A stretch of 16,101 bases of DNA from Pseudomonadota bacterium (GTDB lineage: Bacteria; Pseudomonadota; Alphaproteobacteria; Azospirillales; Azospirillaceae): assembly GCA_023416195.1 (NCBI GenBank), contig JAEZID010000191.1, forward strand, positions 1-16,101, read 5' to 3'. Positions 6,970-14,025 of the stretch are shown piece by piece; position 1 is the first letter of the stretch, and each line of letters opens with the position of its first letter. Under the pieces are notes generated by a model. The model was not told where the DNA came from. It saw only the letters and a program-made list of their open reading frames with translations, and did no database searches. The position numbers and the translations under genes are program-made.

Positions 6970-7524
6970 ATGACCCCCATGTTCCGTGCCTCGCTCCTCG
7001 CGCTCTGCGCGGTCGCGGCGGCCTGTTCCAACGAGCGCGTGACGGCGGACCTGCCTTCCCCGGCCTACACGGCGGGCGAGGTCGCCTACGCCGCGTCCGA
7101 CCGGGATATGCGCGTGACGATCTACGGCAATCCCTTCGGCATCGATCCGCAGGCTTTCGGCCAACTGGTCACCGACAACATGCAAAACCGGATTTCCGGG
7201 GTGCGCACCAACTTCACGACCACGCCGAACCAGACGGCGCGGCCGGACTACCGGGTGGTGTTCGCCTTCAACCCGGCGCAGACGATGCTGAATTCCTATC
7301 TCTGCGGCGGCCAGCCGATCCGGACCAGCCCGCCGGGCGGGCCCATCGTCGTGCAGGGCGCCTTCTGCCGGGGTGGCGGAGCGTTGACCTCGGCCACCGG
7401 CTGGCTCGACCGGCCGCAGGGGCCGGCCGATCCGGACTTCAAGGCGCTGATCAGCGACATGACCTTCGCTCTTTTCCCGACCCACCGGGCAGACGCGGGA
7501 TGCGCCGGTGGGCCGGATTGCTAA
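6970..7524 (+). CDS. Predicted lipoprotein, function unknown
   Basis: A 184-residue product with a signal peptide (MTPMFRASLLALCAVAAA) and a likely lipidated cysteine at C19, in an AAAC lipobox that is acceptable but not ideal. The mature part has mixed polar sequence with possible beta strands, for example DYRVVFAFNP (93-102) and PIVVQGAFC (125-133). It ends with a helix-like segment (FKALISDMTFALFP, 157-170). Four further cysteines (C112, C133, C178, C184) could form two disulfides in the periplasm. The frame is open far upstream because it overlaps shadow sequence of parE. ATG 6970 or 6979 both work, and no clear ribosome site decides. It lies 113 bases after parE, separated by a hairpin, and stops 18 bases from the convergent hydrolase gene. 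I do not recognise the family. Confidence 0.75.
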   Translation: MTPMFRASLLALCAVAAACSNERVTADLPSPAYTAGEVAYAASDRDMRVTIYGNPFGIDPQAFGQLVTDNMQNRISGVRTNFTTTPNQTARPDYRVVFAFNPAQTMLNSYLCGGQPIRTSPPGGPIVVQGAFCRGGGALTSATGWLDRPQGPADPDFKALISDMTFALFPTHRADAGCAGGPDC

Positions 7525-7542
7525 GCACCGCGTGAGCGTCGG

Positions 7543-8247
7543 TCACCCGTAGAGCAACCACTCCCGCAGCAGAGCCGTCACCGCCTGGGGCCTCTCCATG
7601 GCGGACAGGTGGCCGCAGTCCTCGACGATCACGAAACGGGCGCCGGGTATGCCAGCGGCGATCTCGGCGTGGATGTCCGGCGACGTGATGGCGTCCTGCC
7701 GGCCGCACAGCACCAGCGTCGGGCAGTCGATCGCCGCCAGCCCCGGCCGGCTGTCGGGCCGATTCATGATCGCCGTCTGCTGGCGCGCGTAGCCCTCCGG
7801 CCCGACGCGCTGCGCCTGGGCGTGGATCGACTCGACCAGCGGCTGGTCGTTCACCCGGTCGGGATGGACGAGCCGCAGCATGTTCGCGGCCATCACCGGG
7901 CGCAGCTTGCCCTGCCGCACCAGCGCGATGCCTTCCTTGCGGTTGGCCGTCTGCTCCGGCGTGTCGGGCCGCGCGCTGGTGTCGAGCAGGGCCAGCTTGG
8001 CGACCCGCTCCGGCGCCTGGCGCAGGATCTCGAAGGCGACGTAGCCGCCCATCGACAGCCCGCCGAGCGCAAAGCGCTCCGGCGCCGCCTCCAGAACGCC
8101 GCGGGCCATCTCCGCCACCGAATCGTGTCGCGTCAGGTCGCCGACGGTGACCGCCGCGATGTCGGACAGGTGGCGGGTCTGATGATCCCACAGCGCCGCG
8201 TCCAGCGGCATGCCGGGCAGCAGAACCAGCGGAAGAGTCTCGGTCAT
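7543..8247 (-). CDS. Alpha/beta-fold hydrolase
   Basis: A 234-residue single-domain alpha/beta hydrolase, probably a cytosolic esterase-type enzyme. Nucleophile elbow GLSMGG places the catalytic serine at S65. The acid is D185 in LVLCGRQDAITSP and the histidine is H213 in VEDCGHLSAMERP, the normal order and spacing. The LLPGMPLDAALWDHQ segment near the N-terminus supplies the oxyanion loop. The overall look is of the MenH/BioH/lactonase-like group, but substrate cannot be told from sequence. The ATG at 8247 has GGGGAA just upstream, overlapping the stop region of the isochorismatase-family gene. The gap between them is only 10 bases, so the two hydrolases are cotranscribed and perhaps act in one catabolic route. 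Confidence 0.93.
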   Translation of the reverse strand: MTETLPLVLLPGMPLDAALWDHQTRHLSDIAAVTVGDLTRHDSVAEMARGVLEAAPERFALGGLSMGGYVAFEILRQAPERVAKLALLDTSARPDTPEQTANRKEGIALVRQGKLRPVMAANMLRLVHPDRVNDQPLVESIHAQAQRVGPEGYARQQTAIMNRPDSRPGLAAIDCPTLVLCGRQDAITSPDIHAEIAAGIPGARFVIVEDCGHLSAMERPQAVTALLREWLLYG

Positions 8248-8257
8248 GGTTCCCCGT

Positions 8258-8815
8258 TCATTTGATCAGTTGGCTGATGATCTTGAAGGACGGCGTGCCG
8301 GCGCGCTCCATCCATTCGAAAACCACCATTTCCGTGCTGACGATCTCAATCCCGTTGGCCCGCATGCGGGCGATGGCCAGCTCGATGTTCTCCTTCGTGC
8401 GGGAGGAGCAGGCGTCGGCCACCAGGAACACGTCGAAGTCCGCCGCCGCTACCGCCAGAGCGGTTTGCAGCACGCAGACGTGCGTCTCCGCGCCCAGCAG
8501 CACGATTTGCTTGCGGCCCAGCCCGACCAGCCGGTCCATGAAGGCCGGCGAGCCCGCGCTGGAGAAGGTGATCTTCTCGACCACCGGATTACTGGCCACG
8601 GAGTCGGGCGGCAGGGCGTTCCGCACGGCCGCCACGGTGGGCCCGAGTCCCTTCGGATACTGCTCGCTGACCAGCACGGGCACCTTCAGTTCCCCGGATG
8701 CCTTCAGCAGGACGTCGATGTTGCGCAGCACCCGGCCGGGTTCGACGACGGCGGGCATCAGCCGTTCCTGAACATCGACGATGACAAGGGCGGAGCGTTC
8801 GGCGGAGAGAAGCAT
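8258..8815 (-). CDS. Isochorismatase-family cysteine hydrolase
   Basis: A 185-residue cytosolic cysteine hydrolase of the isochorismatase-like fold. The catalytic triad is visible: D14 in ALVIVDVQERL, K81 in NPVVEKITFSS, and C114 in GAETHVCVLQTA with the preceding cis-peptide region. The closest kind is the YcaC-like or general amidohydrolase branch. True isochorismatase is unlikely because there is no siderophore gene context. The open frame extends 31 codons upstream through low-quality Arg/Ala sequence, but ATG 8815 starts the protein right before the first beta strand. The ribosome site (AAGG about 12 bases upstream) is weak. It leads a two-gene unit with the downstream alpha/beta hydrolase. 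The leader contains three phased CGTTCG repeats. Substrate unknown. Confidence 0.92.
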   Translation of the reverse strand: MLLSAERSALVIVDVQERLMPAVVEPGRVLRNIDVLLKASGELKVPVLVSEQYPKGLGPTVAAVRNALPPDSVASNPVVEKITFSSAGSPAFMDRLVGLGRKQIVLLGAETHVCVLQTALAVAAADFDVFLVADACSSRTKENIELAIARMRANGIEIVSTEMVVFEWMERAGTPSFKIISQLIK

Positions 8816-8838
8816 GGCGTGCTGGCCTTTTCGGTTCT

Positions 8839-8866
8839 CGTTCGATCCCGTTCGGATCCTCGTTCG
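8839..8866. repeat. Three phased CGTTCG repeats upstream of the isochorismatase-family gene
   Basis: CGTTCG occurs at 8839-8844, 8849-8854 and 8861-8866, that is, every 10-12 bases, close to one helical turn. Flanking bases are partly shared (TCGTTCGA at the outer two copies). They lie 24-51 bases upstream of the ATG at 8815. This could be an operator; no regulator recognised. Confidence 0.5.
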
Positions 8867-8967
8867 ACGGGCGGCGCGGAGCCTAGCCGACCGCCCCGCC
8901 CCCGCCAAGCCGGGCGTCCGGGCGATGGAGAAAGAACGCTATATCGTCGGGAACGGCACAAGGTCTA

Positions 8968-8995
8968 TTGACAGCGCCCTTTGACTTCATATTCT
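8968..8995 (+). promoter_or_regulatory. Sigma-70-type promoter for the DEAD-box helicase gene
   Basis: A perfect TTGACA (8968-8973) and TATTCT (8990-8995) with a 16-base spacer. Transcription from about 9002 would give a leader of about 60 bases before the ATG at 9062, with a small hairpin CGTCG/CGACG at 9011-9025. It also shows that the longer open frame starting at 8981 is not the real start. Confidence 0.7.
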
Positions 8996-9061
8996 GCGGC
9001 CCCATCTAATCGTCGGGCCGCGACGGCTCGATTTTCGTACTCCAGACAGAAAACAGGTTGG

Positions 9062-10606
9062 ATGCTTTTTTCGGAACTTGGGCTTGGCCCTGAAGTCCTG
9101 CGTGCCATCGAGGACAAGGGTTACACCCAACCGACGCCAATTCAGGAACAGGCCATTCCCTGGGTCCTGCAAGGCCGTGACGTGCTCGGCTGCGCGCAGA
9201 CGGGCACCGGCAAGACGGCGGGCTTCACCCTGCCGATGATCGACATCCTGGCGTCCGGCCGGGCGCGGGCGCGCATGCCCCGGTCGCTCATCCTGGAGCC
9301 GACTCGCGAGCTGGCCGCCCAGGTGGCGGAAAGCTTCGAGACCTACGGCAAGCACCACAAGCTCTCCATGGCGCTCCTCATCGGCGGCGAGACCTTCACC
9401 GAGCAGGTGAAGAAGCTGGACCGCGGCGTGGACGTGCTGATCGCGACTCCGGGCCGGCTGATCGACCTGTTCGAGCGCGGCAACATCATGCTCAACGACA
9501 TCAAGGTCTTCGTCATCGACGAGGCGGACCGGATGCTCGACATGGGCTTCATCCCGGACATCGAGCGGATCGTCAGCAAGCTGCCGAAGATGCGCCAGAC
9601 GCTGTTCTTCTCGGCCACCATGCCGCCGGAGATTCGCCGTCTCGCCGACGCCTTCCTGATGCACCCCAAGGAAATCTCGGTCGCCCCGCCCGCCTCTCCG
9701 GCGGCGACGGTGACCCAGGCCATGGCGCTGGTGCAGGAGGAGGACAAGCGCAAGGCGCTGCGCCACCTGCTGCGCACCGAGGACGTGAAGAACGCCTTCA
9801 TCTTCTGCAACCGCAAACGCGACGTCGCCATCCTGCACAAATCGCTGGAGCGCCACGGCTTCAACGCCGGCGCGCTGCACGGCGACATGGTGCAGTCCAA
9901 GCGCACCGAGACGCTGGAGGCCTTCAAGAAGGGCGAGATCACGCTGCTGGTCTGCTCCGACGTGGCGGCGCGCGGCATCGACGTGCAGGGCCTCAGCCAC
10001 GTCTTCAACTTCGACGTTCCCGTCAACGCGGAGGACTACGTCCACCGCATCGGCCGTACGGGCCGCGCGGGCCGCAGCGGCCGCGCCTTCACGCTCGCCG
10101 GTCCCTATGACGGCAAGCAGGTGGCGGCCATCGCCCGCCTCATCCAGCGGGAGATTCCGTTGATCGCCATCGATGGCCTGGAGTCGGCCGAGTTCGCCAG
10201 CGAGGAGGACGCCCGTCGTGGCCGTGGCCGTGGTGGCCGGGGACGCGGCAAGGAGAAGGCCCGCGAGGAGAAGCCCGCGCGCGAGGAGCGCCCCCGCGAG
10301 GAGCGCCAGGCGCGCGAGGAGCGTCAGCCCCGCGAGGAGCGGTCCCGCGAAGACCGCCAGCCGCGCGAGGAACGCGCCCGCGAGGAGTACCGCCAGCCCC
10401 GCGAATCGCTGGCGACGGCCGAGGCCCGCCGCTCCAACGAGCCGCGCCGGGATCGCGACCGTGATCGTGGCCGCCGCCGTCGCGACGACGATGACGACGA
10501 CACGCCGGTGATCGGTTTCGGCGACCATATGCCGGCCTTCATGCTGCGCTCGGCCCGCCGCCCGCGTCCGGTCGAATCCGCGGAACCGTCGCAGCAGGAG
10601 GGCTGA
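9062..10606 (+). CDS. DEAD-box ATP-dependent RNA helicase (RhlE-like) with charged C-terminal tail
   Basis: An ATP-driven RNA-unwinding protein of 514 residues. All core motifs are present: Q motif (F3 to Q28, PTPIQ), motif I AQTGTGKT (45-52), Ia PTRELAAQ (80-87), Ib TPGR (129-132), II DEAD (153-156), III SAT (184-186), V ARGIDV (303-308) and VI HRIGRTGRAGR (328-338). The core ends near 380. The tail (about 385-475) is made of RGRG then repeated REER/REERQ units and an RDRD/RRRR/DDDDDD run, typical of disordered RNA-binding tails. A final block, PVIGFGDHMPAFMLR (482-496), looks ordered and possibly conserved. RhlE-type helicases act in rRNA maturation, RNA decay and cold adaptation. Start chosen by the promoter and the Q motif. 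It is coupled to the RAM-domain gene downstream. Confidence 0.95.
   Translation: MLFSELGLGPEVLRAIEDKGYTQPTPIQEQAIPWVLQGRDVLGCAQTGTGKTAGFTLPMIDILASGRARARMPRSLILEPTRELAAQVAESFETYGKHHKLSMALLIGGETFTEQVKKLDRGVDVLIATPGRLIDLFERGNIMLNDIKVFVIDEADRMLDMGFIPDIERIVSKLPKMRQTLFFSATMPPEIRRLADAFLMHPKEISVAPPASPAATVTQAMALVQEEDKRKALRHLLRTEDVKNAFIFCNRKRDVAILHKSLERHGFNAGALHGDMVQSKRTETLEAFKKGEITLLVCSDVAARGIDVQGLSHVFNFDVPVNAEDYVHRIGRTGRAGRSGRAFTLAGPYDGKQVAAIARLIQREIPLIAIDGLESAEFASEEDARRGRGRGGRGRGKEKAREEKPAREERPREERQAREERQPREERSREDRQPREERAREEYRQPRESLATAEARRSNEPRRDRDRDRGRRRRDDDDDDTPVIGFGDHMPAFMLRSARRPRPVESAEPSQQEG
10255..10410 (+). repeat. Degenerate tandem repeat encoding the REER tail of the helicase
   Basis: Irregular units built on CGCGAGGAG recur through this stretch and encode repeated REER(Q/P) blocks at about residues 399-449. 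Unit length varies, so slippage-driven length differences between strains are likely. Confidence 0.75.
10597..10602 (+). promoter_or_regulatory. Ribosome binding site of the RAM-domain gene inside the helicase 3' end
   Basis: GGAGGG sits just before the helicase stop (10604-10606) and nine bases before the ATG at 10612, so ribosomes ending the helicase would feed the next start. This suggests translational coupling. Confidence 0.75.
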
Positions 10607-10611
10607 CGCCC

Positions 10612-10854
10612 ATGCAGACCATCTTCGTCATGGTCAAATGCGATCTTGGGAAGGCCTATCAGGTCGCCGATCAGGCCGTGCAGGAGGTCGAACAGGTGTC
10701 GGAGGTGCATTCCATCTCCGGCCAGTACGACCTCCTCATGAAGTGCTATCTGGCCCAGGACACGGACATCGGCCGATTCGTGACCGAGCACATCCAGACC
10801 CTGTCCGGCGTGCGCGACACCTTCACCCTAATTGCCTTCAAGGCCTTCGCGTAA
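10612..10854 (+). CDS. Stand-alone Lrp/AsnC ligand-binding (RAM) domain protein
   Basis: An 80-residue protein that matches the C-terminal effector-binding domain of Lrp/AsnC regulators and has no DNA-binding helix-turn-helix. Seen: beta strand TIFVMVKCDLGKAYQVADQAV (3-23), EVHSISGQYDLLMKCYLAQD (31-50) with the typical G-x-YDL ligand-loop motif, and the final strand SGVRDTFTLIAFKAF (65-79). Such stand-alone RAM proteins assemble as dimers to decamers that may bind amino acids. Only five bases separate it from the helicase, and its ribosome site lies in the helicase gene, so the two are cotranscribed and probably coupled. A hairpin terminator follows. Family call is strong; a link to RNA helicase function is inference. 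Confidence 0.93.
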   Translation: MQTIFVMVKCDLGKAYQVADQAVQEVEQVSEVHSISGQYDLLMKCYLAQDTDIGRFVTEHIQTLSGVRDTFTLIAFKAFA

Positions 10855-10866
10855 GGCCGACTCCGC

Positions 10867-10886
10867 CCGCGCGCAACACCGCGCGG
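10867..10886 (+). terminator. Hairpin terminator after the helicase-RAM unit
   Basis: CCGCGCG (10867-10873) pairs with CGCGCGG (10880-10886) around a CAACAC loop, 12 bases after the RAM gene stop, followed by CGATTTCG. A short GC stem with only a small T-run; likely but not ideal. Confidence 0.5.
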
Positions 10887-10950
10887 CGATTTCGCGACGC
10901 CGGCCTTGAAAGCGTTGACTTGGCCGGTGGGTTACCCCAAACGTTCGGGC

Positions 10951-13245
10951 ATGTCCCAGCACCCCTTTCGACATGCCCGGCGCCCCCGCGCCGCCAACCG
11001 CAAGACCGCCGCCAAGCGCACGTTGATCCTGCGCTCCGGCGTCGTCGCCCTGATGGTCGCGTGCGGCGTCGCCGCCTCCGATCTGGCCGGTGCCCAGTCC
11101 CCGGCGGAGCGGCAGCAGCCGGTCCTGCTGAACGCCGATCAGGTGACCTTCGACGAGACGCTGGGCATCGTCACCGCGTCGGGCAATGTGGAACTGTCGC
11201 AGGGCCCGCGCAGCGTCCGCGCCGACACCATCACCTACAACCAGAAGACCAAAGTGGTCACGGCGAGCGGCAACATCCGCCTCGTCGAGCCGTCGGGCGA
11301 AATCCTCTTCGCCGACTACGCCGAACTGACCGACGACCTGCGCGACACGTTCATCGAGAACATCCGCGTTCTGATGACCGACAACAGCCGCATGGCCGGC
11401 AACGAGGGCGAGCGGCGGGAAGGCAAGCTGACCCGCATCAACCGCGGCGTCTACAGCCCCTGCGACCTCTGCAAGTCCGACCCGACCCGCGCGCCGCTGT
11501 GGCAGGTCCGCGCCGTCCGCATCGTGCACGACAACGACGCGAAGGAAGTCCGGTACAAGGACGCGGTGATGGAGATCTTCGGGGTCCCCGTCGCCTACAC
11601 GCCCTACCTGTCGCACCCCGATCCGTCGGTGGACCGCCGGTCCGGCTTCCTGACGCCCAGCTTCCGCAACAACACGGACCTCGGCTTCGGCGTCCTGACC
11701 CGCTACTACTTCGACATCGCGCCCGACCAGGACGCGACGCTCGACCTCGGCGGCTACACCAAGCAGGGTCCCATCGTCGGCGGCCAGTACCGCAAGCGCT
11801 TTGAAAGGGGCCGGCTGGAAGTCGAAGGCGCGGTCACGCGCGGCGAGCTTCAGAACGGATCGATCAAGGGGGCCGACGACCGGCGCACCCGCGGCTACGC
11901 CGCCGCCAAGGGCCTGTTCGAGATCGACGAGACGTGGCGCTGGGGCTTCGACCTGAAGCGGGCCAGCGACGAGTATTTCCTGCGCCGCTACTACGACAAC
12001 CGCGACGAGGTGCTGACCAGCCGCGCCTTCGTGGAGGGGTTCAGCGGCCGCAACTACGCCGCGCTGAACGCCTACAGCTTCCAGGACCTGCGCTACGGCA
12101 ACCCGGTGCAGGAACCGATCGTGCTGCCCCTGGGGCGCTACAACGCGCTGGGCGAGCCGGGCGGCGTGTTTGGCGGGCGCTGGTCGTTCGACAGCAGCCT
12201 GCTGGCCATCACCCGGCCGAAGGACGGCGGTCCGAACACGCGGCGCATCCAGGTCCAGCCGGGGTGGGAGCGCGAGATCGTCTCCAGCGCCGGTTTCGTC
12301 ACCACCCTGTCGGGCAGCATCTTGGTCGCCGGCTACAACGCCGAGCGCTTCAACCCGCTGGACCCGACGGTGCGCGGCACGCAAGACTTCGACCGCGTGC
12401 GCGTCTTCCCGCAGGCCCAGGCGACCGTCCGCTATCCGCTCGTCCGCTACGGCGAACGCTCGCAGCAGCTGATCGAGCCGATCGGCCAGCTGACCGTGGC
12501 GCCCGACGCCAAGAACAATTCGGCCTACCCGAACGAGGACAGCCTCGACGTCGAGTTCGACGACATCAACCTGTTCATGCCCAACCGCTTCACCGGCATC
12601 GACCGGCTGGACGGCGGTCCGCGCATCACTTACGGCCTGCGCTCGGCCATCCAGGGCTACAAGAGCGGCGCGGCGAGCGTTTTCCTGGGCCAAAGCTACC
12701 GTCTGACCGACACGTCGGCGTTCCGCGGCGGATCGGGGCTCGCGGACAAGTTGTCGGACTATGTGGGCCGCGTCGATCTGACGCCGGCCAACTGGCTGGA
12801 CCTGAACTACAGCTTCCGCATCGACCAAGAAACGCTGAAGCCGCGCCGCCACTCGCTGAACGCCTCGGCCGGCATTCCGGAGTTCCGCCTGTCCACCGCC
12901 TACACCTACGTGGACCAGACGGAAAACCGCCTCACCACCCAGCGCGATCTGGTGGAGCAGGCCACCTTCGGCCTCAGTTCCAAGTTCTCGGAAAACTGGT
13001 CCGGCAGCCTGGCGCACGTCCAGGCCATGCGCCCCGATCCGGGCGCGCGCGCCAGTCTGGCGGTGCTGACCTACCAGGACGAATGCCTGATCTTCCAGAC
13101 CATCGCGCGCCGGGACTACACCACGACGCCGACCGGCCAGAGCGACGGCAACACGATCTTCTTCCGGTTCGTCTTCAAGAACCTGGGCGAGGTCCGCACC
13201 CCCGGAATCAGCGCCAGCTTCGGCGGCAACACCGCCACCCCGTAG
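10951..13245 (+). CDS. lptD: LPS-assembly outer-membrane protein LptD
   Basis: Outer-membrane barrel that, with LptE, inserts lipopolysaccharide into the outer leaflet. The 764 residues begin with a basic n-region and a long signal peptide with likely cleavage after AGA at about 48. The OstA-like jellyroll follows (about 55-165, VTFDETLGIVTASGNV and KTKVVTASGNIRL), then the beta-barrel. GVYSPCDLC gives C171 and C174, and a lone C712 lies near the C-terminus, as needed for an N-to-C disulfide. IFGVPVAYTPYLSHPDPSVDRRSGFLTPSF (about 213-242) is diagnostic. The open frame reaches a TTG at 10906, but ATG 10951 fits the signal peptide; its ribosome site is poor. A promoter upstream was not clear. 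The usual neighbours lptFG, surA, pdxA and ksgA are absent on both sides. Confidence 0.94.
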   Translation: MSQHPFRHARRPRAANRKTAAKRTLILRSGVVALMVACGVAASDLAGAQSPAERQQPVLLNADQVTFDETLGIVTASGNVELSQGPRSVRADTITYNQKTKVVTASGNIRLVEPSGEILFADYAELTDDLRDTFIENIRVLMTDNSRMAGNEGERREGKLTRINRGVYSPCDLCKSDPTRAPLWQVRAVRIVHDNDAKEVRYKDAVMEIFGVPVAYTPYLSHPDPSVDRRSGFLTPSFRNNTDLGFGVLTRYYFDIAPDQDATLDLGGYTKQGPIVGGQYRKRFERGRLEVEGAVTRGELQNGSIKGADDRRTRGYAAAKGLFEIDETWRWGFDLKRASDEYFLRRYYDNRDEVLTSRAFVEGFSGRNYAALNAYSFQDLRYGNPVQEPIVLPLGRYNALGEPGGVFGGRWSFDSSLLAITRPKDGGPNTRRIQVQPGWEREIVSSAGFVTTLSGSILVAGYNAERFNPLDPTVRGTQDFDRVRVFPQAQATVRYPLVRYGERSQQLIEPIGQLTVAPDAKNNSAYPNEDSLDVEFDDINLFMPNRFTGIDRLDGGPRITYGLRSAIQGYKSGAASVFLGQSYRLTDTSAFRGGSGLADKLSDYVGRVDLTPANWLDLNYSFRIDQETLKPRRHSLNASAGIPEFRLSTAYTYVDQTENRLTTQRDLVEQATFGLSSKFSENWSGSLAHVQAMRPDPGARASLAVLTYQDECLIFQTIARRDYTTTPTGQSDGNTIFFRFVFKNLGEVRTPGISASFGGNTATP

Positions 13246-13271
13246 CAATGACTTTTCTTCAGGCGCCTCCC

Positions 13272-13832
13272 TCAGCGGAGGTGCGGGATCAAATCCACGA
13301 GGCGGCCAATCGAAAGGTTGGCCGCCTTTTCCTTATCCTGTCCACCCGCATGGTCTCCGCCGGCCTTTTCCAACAGAAGGGCCCGCAGCCCGACACCGGC
13401 CGCCCGCGCCGCCTCCATGTCGGTCGGTTGATCGCCCAGGAAGACCGATCGCGCCAAATCCAGATCAAGGCTCCGCGCCGCTTCCAGGATCATGCCCGGC
13501 GCCGGCTTGCGCCAAAAACTGTCGCGCGCGTACCGCTCCACCGCGCCGCGCCGGTGGTACGGGCAATGGAACACGCCAGCCAGATCCACCCCGCGCGCCC
13601 GGAACTCCCCCCGCATCCAATCGCTGAGATCCCGGAATTCCGGTTCCGTGTAATAGCCGCGCGCGATGCCGGATTGGTTGGTGACGACGGCGATGCGATA
13701 GCCGCGATCCATCGCGTGCCGCGTCAGGTCGAAGATGCCGTCCATGAAGATGAACCGGTCGCGGGTGCCGACGTAACCGTGATCGGCGTTCACCACCCCG
13801 TCGCGGTCGAGCAGCAAGGCTCGGTAAGGCAT
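13272..13832 (-). CDS. GmhB-like HAD phosphatase (histidinol/heptose-bisphosphate phosphatase type)
   Basis: A 186-residue HAD-IIIA phosphatase. Motif I is LLLDRDGVVN with nucleophile D9 and acid/base D11. Motif II is VTNQSGIARG with T51 and N52. K109 in WRKPAPGM is motif III. D134 and D138 in FLGDQPTD are motif IV. This is the GmhB fold, whose best-known member removes the 7-phosphate of heptose 1,7-bisphosphate for LPS core or surface sugars. The family's zinc site (C-x-H then C-x-C in E. coli GmhB) is mostly gone: C90 remains with H93 shifted, and the C-x-C is replaced around DSFW (104-107). ATG 13832 has GAGGG about nine bases upstream. It converges on lptD with 26 bases between stops. 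The exact sugar phosphate is uncertain. Confidence 0.88.
   Translation of the reverse strand: MPYRALLLDRDGVVNADHGYVGTRDRFIFMDGIFDLTRHAMDRGYRIAVVTNQSGIARGYYTEPEFRDLSDWMRGEFRARGVDLAGVFHCPYHRRGAVERYARDSFWRKPAPGMILEAARSLDLDLARSVFLGDQPTDMEAARAAGVGLRALLLEKAGGDHAGGQDKEKAANLSIGRLVDLIPHLR
13300..13330 (+). terminator. Rho-independent terminator of lptD, inside the convergent HAD gene
   Basis: AGGCGGCCAA (13300-13309) and TTGGCCGCCT (13318-13327) form a perfect 10-bp stem with an 8-base loop and a TTTT run (13327-13330). It lies 55 bases past the lptD stop and within the last codons of the opposite-strand phosphatase gene. Confidence 0.82.
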
Positions 13833-13916
13833 GACATTTTCCCTCTGCGGACGCGGCGCATTGGTAGCAGCGCGGGAGAGGCCCGGCAAACGCCAAGTCC
13901 ACGGCGACGTCTCCGT

Positions 13917-13938
13917 CCGCCGCTTGAGACAACGGCGG
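13917..13938. other. Hairpin in the divergent gap upstream of the HAD phosphatase gene
   Basis: CCGCCG (13917-13922) and TTG (13924-13926) pair with CAA (13930-13932) and CGGCGG (13933-13938), with one bulged C and an AGA loop. It lies 85 bases upstream of the phosphatase start and 88 before the divergent membrane-protein start. No T-run follows on either strand, so a leader structure or operator is more likely than a terminator. Confidence 0.45.
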
Positions 13939-13958
13939 GACTCAACGGTGTCAAGGGG

Positions 13959-13987
13959 TTGCATCGAACGGCGGTTCTGGGTAGCCA
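13959..13987 (+). promoter_or_regulatory. Weak promoter candidate for the membrane coiled-coil gene
   Basis: TTGCAT (13959-13964) and TAGCCA (13982-13987) with a 17-base spacer. The -10 box is poor, and the call rests on spacing and position only. Confidence 0.25.
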
Positions 13988-14025
13988 TAGACCCCCCTCA
14001 CCTTTCGATTGGATCTCGACGCGCC

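Noticed and set aside
8981..9061. N-terminal extension of the DEAD-box helicase by 27 codons
   Set aside because: The extension overlaps the -10 region of a strong promoter and lies outside the conserved Q motif start.
10255..10410. Repeated CGCGAGGAG units as a possible CRISPR or satellite
   Set aside because: Units are in frame, irregular in spacing and encode the charged REER tail of the helicase; there are no spacers.
10828..13248. 806-codon open frame on the minus strand opposite lptD
   Set aside because: Antisense shadow of lptD: no recognisable domain, biased composition, and it runs through the RAM gene terminator region.
13989..14025. Extension of the membrane coiled-coil gene upstream (frame open from 13831)
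   Set aside because: The upstream translation is non-family-like, would overlap the start region of the divergent phosphatase gene and would bury the membrane segment far from the N-terminus.
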